Below, piece by piece: positions 1 through 6,342 of a DNA stretch of 8,549 nucleotides. The notes under the pieces were generated by a model. The model worked only from the letters and a program-made list of their open reading frames with translations. It searched no databases and had not been told where the DNA came from. The stretch's first letter is position 1; each line of letters opens with the position of its first letter. The position numbers and the translations under genes are program-made. The DNA is taken from positions 1 to 8,549 of the forward strand of contig JASEIE010000170.1 in NCBI GenBank assembly GCA_030024065.1. The letters are read 5' to 3'. Source of the stretch: Thermodesulfobacteriota bacterium (GTDB lineage Bacteria; Desulfobacterota; BSN033; UBA1163).

Positions 1-100
1 GGAGAAAAACCGGCACCCTGCACTGGCGCCTGTGAATTCGGGGCCATCTCCCACTCCGACGGGTGGAGACTCCAATATTCGCGCTAAATAGAAAAGGGGA

Positions 101-177
101 CAGGCGGCGTAAGGTGTAAGGCACACGGTAAAACGTATTTCACCTTGTGCCTTATGTCTTGAACCTTATGCCTTTAG
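101..177. repeat. Inverted array of degenerate 7-bp units
   Basis: Eleven consecutive 7-bp steps. Four units of the CATAAGG type lie at 101-107 (CAGGCGG), 108-114 (CGTAAGG), 115-121 (TGTAAGG) and 122-128 (CACACGG). A 14-bp AT-rich spacer follows at 129-142. Then come five units in the opposite orientation: 143-149 (CCTTGTG), 150-156 (CCTTATG), 157-163 (TCTTGAA), 164-170 (CCTTATG) and 171-177 (CCTTTAG). The two arms are partly complementary: TAAGGCACA at 117-125 pairs with TGTGCCTTA at 146-154, so transcripts could fold into a hairpin. The array ends about 10 bases before the small gene at 188. The role is unknown. It could be a dispersed intergenic repeat, a protein-binding array or a transcript hairpin. 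The periodicity is seen directly in the sequence. Confidence 0.6.
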
Positions 178-187
178 CTATTTTTTT

Positions 188-397
188 ATGTCCAGAGAAG
201 AAGAATTAAAAAAAGAAGGCTGGCAAAAAAGATTTACCATTGACGAGCCCCGACTGTCAGAAATGGTCGAGCAATACAAAGAACTCGGTTTTGAAGTCCT
301 TCTCGAGCCCGTGGATACCTCCTCGGAGGAATGCACAACCTGTATCGCTGCCTTCCCCGACCGCTACAAAACCATCTACACCAGACAAGAAAGTTAG
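188..397 (+). CDS. Small conserved CxxC protein, copy 1 (unknown function)
   Basis: This 69-residue protein is not recognised as a named family. It is highly charged and has no signal peptide or membrane segment, so it is probably cytosolic. The N-terminal third is a likely amphipathic helix rich in E and K with W12. A conserved block around DEPRLSEM and GFEVLLEPVD follows (about residues 19-43), then C49-T-T-C52 and a basic/aromatic tail, RYKTIYTR. The two cysteines could bind metal or act as a redox pair, which is inference. A diverged copy lies at 8011-8235. About 59 of 69 residues match, and 19 codons differ silently against 10 that change the residue, which is good evidence that the frame is real and selected. 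ATG at 188 is the only reasonable start; no ATG, GTG or TTG lies between it and the in-frame stop at 110-112. It has no clear Shine-Dalgarno, only a T-run. It converges on the liv operon. Confidence 0.75.
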   Translation: MSREEELKKEGWQKRFTIDEPRLSEMVEQYKELGFEVLLEPVDTSSEECTTCIAAFPDRYKTIYTRQES

Positions 398-420
398 GCA
401 TCCTAAAACCATCTTCTCTC

Positions 421-465
421 ATTTCCTATAAAAAGATTATTATTTATATCTTTTTCCCAGGAAAT
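421..465. terminator. Symmetric hairpin between convergent genes, possible bidirectional terminator
   Basis: Between the stop of the small gene (397) and the stop of livF (466) lies a two-part stem. The outer arms ATTTCCT (421-427) and AGGAAAT (459-465) are perfectly complementary. The inner arms AAAAAGAT (430-437) and ATCTTTTT (448-455) are also perfectly complementary around a 10-base loop. It begins exactly at the end of livF. The stem is AT-rich and no T-run follows the outer arms on either strand, although the inner arm contains T5 or A5. It is therefore not a textbook intrinsic terminator. Its position between convergent genes supports termination or 3' end protection. Confidence 0.4.
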
Positions 466-1170
466 CTAAATCCCCAAATAGGCTTCCTTTACCTTAGGGT
501 TTCTGAGAAGCTCTTGCCCTGAATTTTCCATGATGACCCTACCATTCTCTATCACATAAGCCCGGCTGGCGATTCTCAAGGCTTGGAGGACATCCTGGGA
601 GACCAGAAGGAGAGACATCCCATCTTGATGTAACTTCGCCAAGATGGCGTAGATTTCGGAGGCGACCTTTGGGGATAACCCGAGCGTTGGCTCATCGAGC
701 ATTAAAAGCCTGGGGCTGGCCATCAGAGCACGTCCGATAGCGAGCATTTGCTGTTCCCCTCCACTCAAGGTCCCTGCAAATTGCTTTAATCGCTCCTCAA
801 GAACGGGAAAGATCTGAAACACCCCTTGGAATCGGCCCACCAACGTGCCCCTGTCTGTTGACAAATACGCTCCCATCTCAAGATTCTCACGGACCGTCAT
901 CTGTGGAAAGAGTTTCCTCCCTTCTGGAACCTGCACGATCCCTCGCATGCAAATCCGGTCAGTTGGTTCCTCCTCAATCGCTTCTCCTTGAAATAAAATC
1001 TTTCCTCCGCGTGGACGAAGAAGCCCGGAGATCGTTCTAAGAAGAGTGGTCTTTCCTGCCCCGTTTGACCCGATGATCACAAGAAGGTCTTCTGCATGCA
1101 TTTCAATCGAGACCCCAATCAGGGCCTGGAGCCCATCATAAAATACATTGAGTTCCTCAGTTCGTAGCAT
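466..1170 (-). CDS. livF: Branched-chain amino acid-type ABC transporter ATPase, LivF-like
   Basis: This is one of two cytoplasmic ATPases powering the liv-type importer encoded upstream. The 234-residue length is typical of LivF. Visible motifs are Walker A GSNGAGKT (34-41), Q-loop Q80 followed by the LivF-type VPEGR, signature LSGGEQ (135-140) and Walker B LLMLDE (155-160). At the H-switch position LivF proteins usually read VEQN. Here the sequence is VSQD (Q192), a mild deviation. I chose ATG at 1170, where family alignment begins (MLRTEEL), over a TTG at 1194 that adds eight residues. The start lies inside the end of livG (14-base overlap, 1157-1170), so the two are probably translationally coupled. 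It is the last gene of the operon. The substrate cannot be read from the ATPase. Confidence 0.93.
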   Translation of the reverse strand: MLRTEELNVFYDGLQALIGVSIEMHAEDLLVIIGSNGAGKTTLLRTISGLLRPRGGKILFQGEAIEEEPTDRICMRGIVQVPEGRKLFPQMTVRENLEMGAYLSTDRGTLVGRFQGVFQIFPVLEERLKQFAGTLSGGEQQMLAIGRALMASPRLLMLDEPTLGLSPKVASEIYAILAKLHQDGMSLLLVSQDVLQALRIASRAYVIENGRVIMENSGQELLRNPKVKEAYLGI

Positions 1171-1885
1171 ATCCCGTTCCCAGATAAGCCTCAATCACTT
1201 TGGGTGCATTTGCCACCTCATTGGGAGGCCCATCTGCCACCTTGATACCGAAATGGATGGCAATGATCCGATCGCAGGCCTTCATGATCGCCTTCATCAC
1301 ATGTTCGATCATAAAGATTGTGATTCCCATTTCTCTTCTGATCCGGAAGATAAGCTGGATCGCTTCATCAATCTCTTTCTGGTTAAGCCCGGCGAAGACT
1401 TCATCGAGAAGAAGGAGTTGCGGCCTAATTCCGAGCGCTCGGGTGACCTCAAGACGCTTCCGGTCTGCCAGCTTTAGAAGGCCCGCATGCGTATCCTTTT
1501 TAGATTCCAGTCCAGTAAAGCGAAGGAGGTCCAGGGAATCCCTTCTCGCCTCCTCAATATCTGCCGTTCCTCTTCCATAAAGGACCCCTGTCGCTACATT
1601 GTCGAGCACGGTCATCTCTTTGAGAGGCCTCACAATCTGGAATGTTCGGGCGATTCCAAGACGGGCAATCTGATAAGGCTTTAGGTGCGTGATCTCATCA
1701 CCGATGAAGCTGATCTTCCCTTCCTCTGGTCGGAGGAACCCTGAGATGAGATTAAAGAGGGTGGTTTTTCCAGACCCGTTTGGGCCGATGAGCCCGACGA
1801 TCGAACTCTTCTCTACTTCAAAATCAAGCTTGGAGATAGCAATAAGCCCTCCAAATATTTTGGTAATGTTTTTTCCCTTCAACAT
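1157..1885 (-). CDS. livG: Branched-chain amino acid-type ABC transporter ATPase, LivG-like
   Basis: This is the second ATPase of the importer, 242 residues, normal for LivG. Motifs are Walker A GPNGSGKT (34-41), Q-loop Q83 in ARTFQ (a LivG hallmark), Walker B LLLLDE (157-162) and H-switch H195 in MIEH. The ABC signature is degenerate. Where LSGGQ or LAYGQQR is expected, the sequence reads LKLADRKR (137-144), followed by LEVTRAL. To my knowledge an LADRKR/LAGRKR version occurs in a subgroup of liv-type ATPases, so this looks like a subfamily trait rather than decay. The paired LivF has an intact LSGGEQ, giving one degenerate and one canonical ATP site. ATG at 1885 has GGGGA upstream at workable spacing. 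It follows livM after 36 bases and overlaps livF by 14. Confidence 0.93.
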   Translation of the reverse strand: MLKGKNITKIFGGLIAISKLDFEVEKSSIVGLIGPNGSGKTTLFNLISGFLRPEEGKISFIGDEITHLKPYQIARLGIARTFQIVRPLKEMTVLDNVATGVLYGRGTADIEEARRDSLDLLRFTGLESKKDTHAGLLKLADRKRLEVTRALGIRPQLLLLDEVFAGLNQKEIDEAIQLIFRIRREMGITIFMIEHVMKAIMKACDRIIAIHFGIKVADGPPNEVANAPKVIEAYLGTGYATN

Positions 1886-1921
1886 AGAAAGTCCCCAGAT
1901 GATACTTTCAAGCTTCTCCCT

Positions 1922-2896
1922 CTACTTTTCTTTGTCAACAGGAGAAGTGTAAGAATGTTGAATCTTTCGAATTCCCATCCATTTTTTAAAAAAAGTCACG
2001 ATCCCATCCGGCATGAAAATAATCACAGCTATGAACATGGCTCCATAGATGATCCGTGCGAATTCCGGCTGGATAAAAATTGAAAGAAACTCATTGACAA
2101 TTGAAAGAAACATGGCACCGACCAGAGGCCCTGCCCATGATCCACCTCCTCCAAAAAGGGCCATGAGGACGATGAGGATGGAAATATTGATATCAAAGAC
2201 GATGTCCGGATGTATGTATGAAATATAATAAGCGTAGATCCCGCCGGCCACTCCTGGAAAGAAGGCGCTCAGAATAAAGGCTTTTATCTTTAGATCCGCG
2301 GTATGAATACATAGGGTTTGGGCGACCTCCTCGTCTTCCCGGATGGAGGCCAGACCTAAACCGAATTTGGTATGCTGTACCCACCGAGCTACGAGAACCG
2401 ATGCAACAGCGAGTCCAAGAAAGGTTTCGTAAAAGATGGACCGGGAGAGTTGAATATCCATTTGGAGCAGTTTCAAGTGGATTCCTTCGGATCCTCCCAA
2501 AAAAGTCCAGTTCTTCACAACGAGGTCAATAATGAAAGCAAAACAAAGGGTCACGACAGCAAAATAGGGTCCTCGAAGTTTCAAACAGGGATAGCCGATG
2601 ATCCAGGCCACAGCTGAGGATAAAAGGCCTGAAGGAATGGCGCCGATAAAGGGTGAGAGGCCGAAATGCTGGAATAACATCGCAGAGGTATAGACACCGA
2701 TACCAAAGAAGGCGACATGACCAAAGCTGAGATACCCTGTGAAACCTCCGATCAGATTCCAACTCTCAGCGAGGATGATATAGAGAAAGACCTTGAAGAT
2801 AAAAGAGAGGAAGTAAGCAGGAGGTTGAAGGATGGGAAGGAAGGCCAATAAAAAAATAAACGAAACAGGAACAACGGATTTGATGATCTTTTGCAT
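1922..2896 (-). CDS. livM: Branched-chain amino acid-type ABC transporter permease, LivM-like
   Basis: This inner-membrane permease partner of LivH has 324 residues. It is highly hydrophobic, with many predicted membrane segments, the first within about residues 7-42. Family hallmarks are GYLSFGH (54-60) followed by a glycine-rich helix, LRGPYFAVVTL (107-117), GGSEGI (134-139), the cytoplasmic coupling segment SIREDEEVAQTL (184-195), and GGGGSWAGPLVGA (249-261) near the C-terminus. The last 25 or so residues are polar (KKWMGIRKIQ onward), as in other LivM proteins ending in the cytoplasm. The ATG at 2896 lies only 5 bases after the livH stop, with a weak purine-rich Shine-Dalgarno region, so translation probably depends on coupling to livH. 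The transported compound is not determined by this protein. Confidence 0.93.
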   Translation of the reverse strand: MQKIIKSVVPVSFIFLLAFLPILQPPAYFLSFIFKVFLYIILAESWNLIGGFTGYLSFGHVAFFGIGVYTSAMLFQHFGLSPFIGAIPSGLLSSAVAWIIGYPCLKLRGPYFAVVTLCFAFIIDLVVKNWTFLGGSEGIHLKLLQMDIQLSRSIFYETFLGLAVASVLVARWVQHTKFGLGLASIREDEEVAQTLCIHTADLKIKAFILSAFFPGVAGGIYAYYISYIHPDIVFDINISILIVLMALFGGGGSWAGPLVGAMFLSIVNEFLSIFIQPEFARIIYGAMFIAVIIFMPDGIVTFFKKWMGIRKIQHSYTSPVDKEK

Positions 2897-2901
2897 TGCT
2901 T

Positions 2902-3774
2902 TTATTTCTTAAACAGCCCTTCGGGTTTGATCAGCAGGATACCCATCAATAAACCAAAAAGGAGCACATTGATCCATTGCATCGGGAAAAAGGCTCCACT
3001 CAGTCCAGTGATCAACCCGATCATAAGCCCGGCGATCGCTGAACCGATGACACTCCCCGCTCCACCCACAATGACCACCAGAAAAAGGAAGATCAACCAG
3101 AGATTGTGGGCAGGTGGATTGAACGAATACATATAGGCCATTGCTACCCCACCCGCTCCAGCTGAGGCGATGGCTAATCCAAAAGTAATCATTGAGACCC
3201 TCCGGAGGTTGATCCCCTGAAGAGCTGCCCCTTCTGGATCCTGCCATGTTGCGCGAACCGCCTTTCCGGTCCTTGTGTGATAAAGGAAGAGATACATGGC
3301 CCCAATGCCCAACATGGAAAGGGTAAAACCGAGGAGATTAGAAACTTTAATGATAATGTCGCCAATAAAAATTGCCTTGCTCGCATAGGCGGTCGTGATC
3401 AGTCTTTCATCTGGAGACCACGCAAAAAGCATGATATTCTCCAATACAATCGCCAGACCAAAGGTGAGGATCATGGAGGCGACCACAATATCCTTCGACC
3501 GGGTAATCGGTTGGATGAGAACACGATGGGTAAGGAGGCCCGTCACGAACAGGAGGGGCAGGCTTAAAATTAAGGAAAGGATGGGGTCAATCCCATAAAG
3601 GGTAAGACCCCAATAGGCGATATAGGAAGCCAAGATCCCAAAAGCAGCGTGGGCAATATTGATGACCTTCATGACCCCCCAGGTCAAACTGAATCCCACA
3701 GCGAAGAGGGCAAAGATCCCTCCCATGAGAAGGCCACTTACAATGGATTGTATAATGACGATGGGGTTCAGCAT
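2902..3774 (-). CDS. livH: Branched-chain amino acid-type ABC transporter permease, LivH-like
   Basis: This is the first permease subunit, about 290 residues with roughly eight hydrophobic segments. Recognisable LivH blocks are GLLMGGIFALFAVGFSLTWG (14-33), VINIAHAAFGILASY (37-51), RATWQDPEGAALQGIN (174-189), which is the loop contacting the ATPase, and VGGAGSVIGSAIAG (236-249). ATG at 3774 fits the family start (MLNPIVI). A TTG at 3780 would add two residues. No Shine-Dalgarno is visible upstream of it. The start sits after a gene-free stretch of about 316 bp full of inverted repeats that separates it from the substrate-binding protein. Its expression may therefore be lower than that of the binding protein. 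Neighbouring livM starts 5 bases after its stop. Confidence 0.92.
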   Translation of the reverse strand: MLNPIVIIQSIVSGLLMGGIFALFAVGFSLTWGVMKVINIAHAAFGILASYIAYWGLTLYGIDPILSLILSLPLLFVTGLLTHRVLIQPITRSKDIVVASMILTFGLAIVLENIMLFAWSPDERLITTAYASKAIFIGDIIIKVSNLLGFTLSMLGIGAMYLFLYHTRTGKAVRATWQDPEGAALQGINLRRVSMITFGLAIASAGAGGVAMAYMYSFNPPAHNLWLIFLFLVVIVGGAGSVIGSAIAGLMIGLITGLSGAFFPMQWINVLLFGLLMGILLIKPEGLFKK

Positions 3775-3804
3775 ATTCAATGGAGGTCGAATTTTGTCCA
3801 GAAC

Positions 3805-3851
3805 CTGCCTGCCCTGCCTGTGCTTGGCCTTTGCAGATGTAGGGCAGGCAG
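3805..3851. repeat. 11-bp inverted repeat just upstream of livH
   Basis: CTGCCTGCCCT (3805-3815) is perfectly complementary to AGGGCAGGCAG (3841-3851), with two further pairs (one G-T) inside and a loop of about 20 bases. Within the left arm the tetramer TGCC recurs. The repeat lies in the leader of livH in operon mRNA, 31 bases from the livH start. It is not followed by a T-run on either strand, so a terminator role is not favoured. It may slow transcription, stabilise mRNA or be part of the adjacent repeat element. Confidence 0.5.
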
Positions 3852-3901
3852 AAAGGAATCTCTTTAAATATTTCTACGGGCTTGAGGGAAATAGTCTAAA
3901 C

Positions 3902-4063
3902 GTTTTATTGATAAAACATGCCAGAAAACCCCAGGGTTTTAAACCTGAGGATGAATGGCAGCCGCTCGAAGCGAAGCGGAGGTTTTTTCCGACAAAGTCT
4001 GGTATGGCCGTAGGCCTATGCCAGGCTTGCCATAGGCCTGAAACCCTGGGCTTTAGTCCAGGG
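3902..4063. repeat. Composite nested inverted-repeat element between binding-protein and permease genes
   Basis: This is a dense set of stems in a non-coding stretch. GTTTTA/TAAAAC lies at 3902-3907 and 3912-3917 (4-base loop). TGCCA/TGGCA lies at 3919-3923 and 3956-3960. CCGCT/AGCGG lies at 3962-3966 and 3975-3979. AGGCCTATG/CATAGGCCT lies at 4012-4020 and 4031-4039. An enclosing pair, CCCAGGGTTT (3930-3939) and AAACCCTGGG (4041-4050), is perfectly complementary over 10 bp. The right edge forms its own hairpin at 4044-4063 with a TTTA loop. Two outward palindromic ends joined by other stems resemble REP/BIME or other small non-autonomous repeats. No transposase is present in the window. Short open frames across it look like chance. 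As in malE-malF of E. coli, such a structure after a binding-protein gene may set different mRNA levels. That role is inference. Confidence 0.55.
4044..4063 (-). terminator. Hairpin downstream of binding-protein gene, possible attenuator
   Basis: CCCTGGGC (4044-4051) and GTCCAGGG (4056-4063) form an 8-bp stem (one G-T pair) with a TTTA loop, 33 bases past the stop of the substrate-binding gene. In the direction of operon transcription it is followed by GTTTC, a short T-run only. It could act as a leaky terminator or as a 3' stabiliser for the binding-protein message. It also forms the right end of the composite repeat. Confidence 0.35.
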
Positions 4064-4096
4064 AGTGGGTTCATTGATTCATCGCATCATCCTCAT

Positions 4097-5299
4097 CTAT
4101 TTCCATGCAGGCTTTGTATAAACTGGCTCATGAGTTCGCATATCTGGAGGCCAGATTAATTCCACATTTCCGCTGATCACTTGAGTCAGGTAGACAAACG
4201 GTTTCGGCAATCCCTTCTCGTCAAACTTGAAATTGCCTGCAATAGTCTTCACCTCATTCGTTTTGAGCCAATCGCGTATCTTCATCTGATCCAATGATTT
4301 GGCTCCCCCCACCCCCTGTTGGAGAGTTTGCATCCAGGCATAACCGAATCCGAAATAGAGGGGAGGTTCGTCCTCTTTGAATTTCTCTTTGGCTGCCTTG
4401 ATGATTTTATCGTTGCCTGGGTACTTCAGTTTGTAGTGCCAGCTTGTCCCGGAAAAGACAAAGTCCCCGTCCTTCCCCAGCTCTTTGGTCCACTCTGGGA
4501 TCACGCTCCCGATCCCCTGGACGATCGCCTTTGGAGAGTAATCGATGGCTTTGCAGGCCCGCAGGGTCATCACGCCGTCAGGAAACATCCCATTAGCGAA
4601 AAGAATGTCGGCTTTCATTTGCTTTGCCTTGGTGATCATGGTGTCTGCTGTCGTCAAAGGAAGGTTGTATTTTTCATCAATCACAATCTCGATTCCAAGT
4701 TCCTTACATCCCTTATAGAGACTATCCATGAGGGACATCCCGATGGGGTTATTCATCGTAAATACGGCAGCTTTCTTCGGATGCTTATCCACCGGGACTG
4801 TCTTCATCCATTCAAAAAACCCGAGGTACCACCACTCGCCCATGAGGGGTGGACTTCCGAAGGAATAAGCGTAACCCTGAGAAAATGATCTCATGTGTCC
4901 GCCCATGGAGACATAAACCATTTTATACTTCTCGACCACAGGCATGACCGCTGTGCAGGCGGTGCCCGGATATCCACCCAGAAGAAGGTCAACTTTATCT
5001 ACCGTGATCACCTTTTCTGCCAAACTCACGGCTTCCTTGGCATCGCTTTTGTCATCATAGATGACAAGCTTGACAGGCCTACCCAGTATCCCTCCTTTCG
5101 CATTCACTTCATCCGCCCAATACTGATAGCCCTTCTCAACCCATTTGCCCGTGGCAGAAAAAGTTCCGGTAAGAGGCAAGGAACCACCAATGACTATGGG
5201 CTTTTCAGCGGCCAGGGATGGAGATCGCTGGCCCAACACCAAACCGATGGAAAGGCATATGCCCAGAACCAAAATTATTTTAAAAAATCTCTTTCTCAT
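4097..5299 (-). CDS. livK: Periplasmic substrate-binding protein of liv-type ABC importer (LivK-like, Peripla_BP_6 type)
   Basis: This protein captures the ligand in the periplasm and delivers it to LivHM. It is about 400 residues. Residues 1-31 form a clear signal peptide: basic MRKR, a hydrophobic core (about 8-23) and a likely cut near SLAA. No lipobox cysteine is seen, so it is probably soluble. Mature family blocks are IVIGGSLPLTGTFSATG (start of lobe 1), YWADEVNAKGGILGRPV, YDDKSD and LLLGGYPGT. The overall length fits type I binding proteins of the liv/amide group. ATG at 5299 is chosen over ATG 5338 because a strong AAGGAGGG lies six bases before it and the signal peptide starts there. 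The ligand is unknown. The neighbouring hydrolase and BKACE suggest a carboxylate or amide rather than leucine, which is inference. The gene has the best ribosome site in the transporter part of the operon. Confidence 0.92.
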   Translation of the reverse strand: MRKRFFKIILVLGICLSIGLVLGQRSPSLAAEKPIVIGGSLPLTGTFSATGKWVEKGYQYWADEVNAKGGILGRPVKLVIYDDKSDAKEAVSLAEKVITVDKVDLLLGGYPGTACTAVMPVVEKYKMVYVSMGGHMRSFSQGYAYSFGSPPLMGEWWYLGFFEWMKTVPVDKHPKKAAVFTMNNPIGMSLMDSLYKGCKELGIEIVIDEKYNLPLTTADTMITKAKQMKADILFANGMFPDGVMTLRACKAIDYSPKAIVQGIGSVIPEWTKELGKDGDFVFSGTSWHYKLKYPGNDKIIKAAKEKFKEDEPPLYFGFGYAWMQTLQQGVGGAKSLDQMKIRDWLKTNEVKTIAGNFKFDEKGLPKPFVYLTQVISGNVELIWPPDMRTHEPVYTKPAWK

Positions 5300-5305
5300 T
5301 TCTTT

Positions 5306-5313
5306 CCCTCCTT
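5306..5313 (-). promoter_or_regulatory. Strong Shine-Dalgarno of the binding-protein gene
   Basis: AAGGAGGG on the minus strand, six bases before ATG 5299. It decides the start against the upstream in-frame ATG at 5338 and fits the high expression usual for binding proteins. Confidence 0.8.
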
Positions 5314-5356
5314 TAGATGGACTTGGTTCAAGCCTCATTTTTGAAGATTCGTTTTC

Positions 5357-6283
5357 CTAAAAATTAACTTTGTTCTTACCTTTCAGGCCAAGGATACGTC
5401 TGGCCTCTTCAGAGGTGGCAGGTTCTCGGTCGAACTCTTTAGCTAATCGAATGGCCTTCTCCACCAGTTCGGCGTTCGACTTTGCCAAGACGCCCTTTCT
5501 GATATAGATATTGTCTTCCAAACCAACCCTCACATGACCACCCATCTGAAGTGAAATGGCTGCCAGATTGAATTGGGCAATGCCAACGCCAACCTCGCTC
5601 CAGGTGAAGTTCTTAGGACCGAAGAGGATGTCGGCTTTATGTTTCAAGAATGTCAGGTCCTCTGCCATGGTTCCAATACCTCCCAGAACACCCATGACGA
5701 ATTGCAGGTGCATAGGGAAATTCACCATCTTCTCCTGAACCAGGAAATTTAAGTTATAAAGATGTCCAACATCGTAGATTTCCAACTCTGGCTTTACATT
5801 ATTTTCTTTCGTCACCTTACAGAGGTGTTCAAAATCCAAGAAGGTGTTCTTGAAGACGAAGTCCTTGCTCATCTCTAAGTAACGGGGCTCCCATGGGTAC
5901 TTCCAATCCCCGTGGCGTTTTAAGGCTGGATGGAGAGCGAAGTTTATCGACCCTAGATTGAAGGAACACATCTCTGGTTTGAACTCCGGCACATTGGCCG
6001 CTCGCTCTTTAACTGTCATGGTTGGAGACCCGCCTGTTGTGATACAGATCACTGCATCGCTTCTCGACTTGATCTCGGTGAGGATGGTCCGAAAATGCTC
6101 AGGATCGGCCGATGGAGCACCGTGGTCTGGATGGCGGGCATGGATGTGGACAATGGCCGCTCCTGCCTTTGCTGCTTCCGCAGCGGAGTCAGCAATTTCT
6201 TTGGGGGTAAGGGGTAGATAAGGTGTCAATGTTGGAATCGTGGCCGCACCTGTGATGGCCGCCGAAATGATGACCTTTTCCAT
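5357..6283 (-). CDS. BKACE-family beta-keto acid cleavage enzyme (DUF849, 3-keto-5-aminohexanoate cleavage-like)
   Basis: Members of this family (PF05853) condense a beta-keto acid with acetyl-CoA and split it to acetoacetate plus a new CoA ester. The best known is Kce of lysine fermentation. The 308-residue length is typical. Visible family motifs are ISAAITGAATIPTLTPYLPLTP (1st strand and loop), metal-binding H46 and H48 in VHIHAR, ITTGGSPTMTV (81-91), and RVGLEDN, where R252, E256 and D257 correspond to the catalytic arginine, metal-binding glutamate and aspartate of Kce. All key residues are present, so it should be active. The segment usually reading WSVAGIGR-Q is WSEVGVGIAQ here (228-237), so the substrate may differ from that of Kce. 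GGAGG lies seven bases before ATG 6283. It sits between the cyclase-family gene (59 bases upstream) and the binding protein (57 bases downstream). The exact beta-keto acid cannot be read from the sequence. Confidence 0.9.
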   Translation of the reverse strand: MEKVIISAAITGAATIPTLTPYLPLTPKEIADSAAEAAKAGAAIVHIHARHPDHGAPSADPEHFRTILTEIKSRSDAVICITTGGSPTMTVKERAANVPEFKPEMCSFNLGSINFALHPALKRHGDWKYPWEPRYLEMSKDFVFKNTFLDFEHLCKVTKENNVKPELEIYDVGHLYNLNFLVQEKMVNFPMHLQFVMGVLGGIGTMAEDLTFLKHKADILFGPKNFTWSEVGVGIAQFNLAAISLQMGGHVRVGLEDNIYIRKGVLAKSNAELVEKAIRLAKEFDREPATSEEARRILGLKGKNKVNF

Positions 6284-6342
6284 TGAGATTCCTCCGACAA
6301 TGTTTAATAGTTAGCCCGACATCGGGAGAAAAACTCGTTTGC

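Noticed and set aside
1..87. Open frame from the window edge to TAA at 85-87 (28 codons)
   Set aside because: Too short to be meaningful; an open run of this length is common by chance, and no family is recognisable in the translation.
3874..4074. Minus-strand 66-codon frame in the gap between binding protein and livH
   Set aside because: It is built almost entirely from the inverted repeats, so its residues reflect the repeats rather than a protein.
3659..4159. Plus-strand 166-codon open frame across the livH start and the repeat island
   Set aside because: It crosses livH, the repeats and the end of the binding protein in antisense, with low-complexity residues and no family resemblance.
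4319..4888. Plus-strand 189-codon open frame antisense to the binding-protein gene
   Set aside because: Shadow of a well-supported gene; no recognisable domain or ribosome site.
6315..6326. CCCGA-CA-TCGGG palindrome between cyclase and BKACE genes
   Set aside because: Only 5-bp arms with a 2-base gap and no T-run. It lies inside an operon with a good downstream ribosome site, so neither terminator nor operator is supported.
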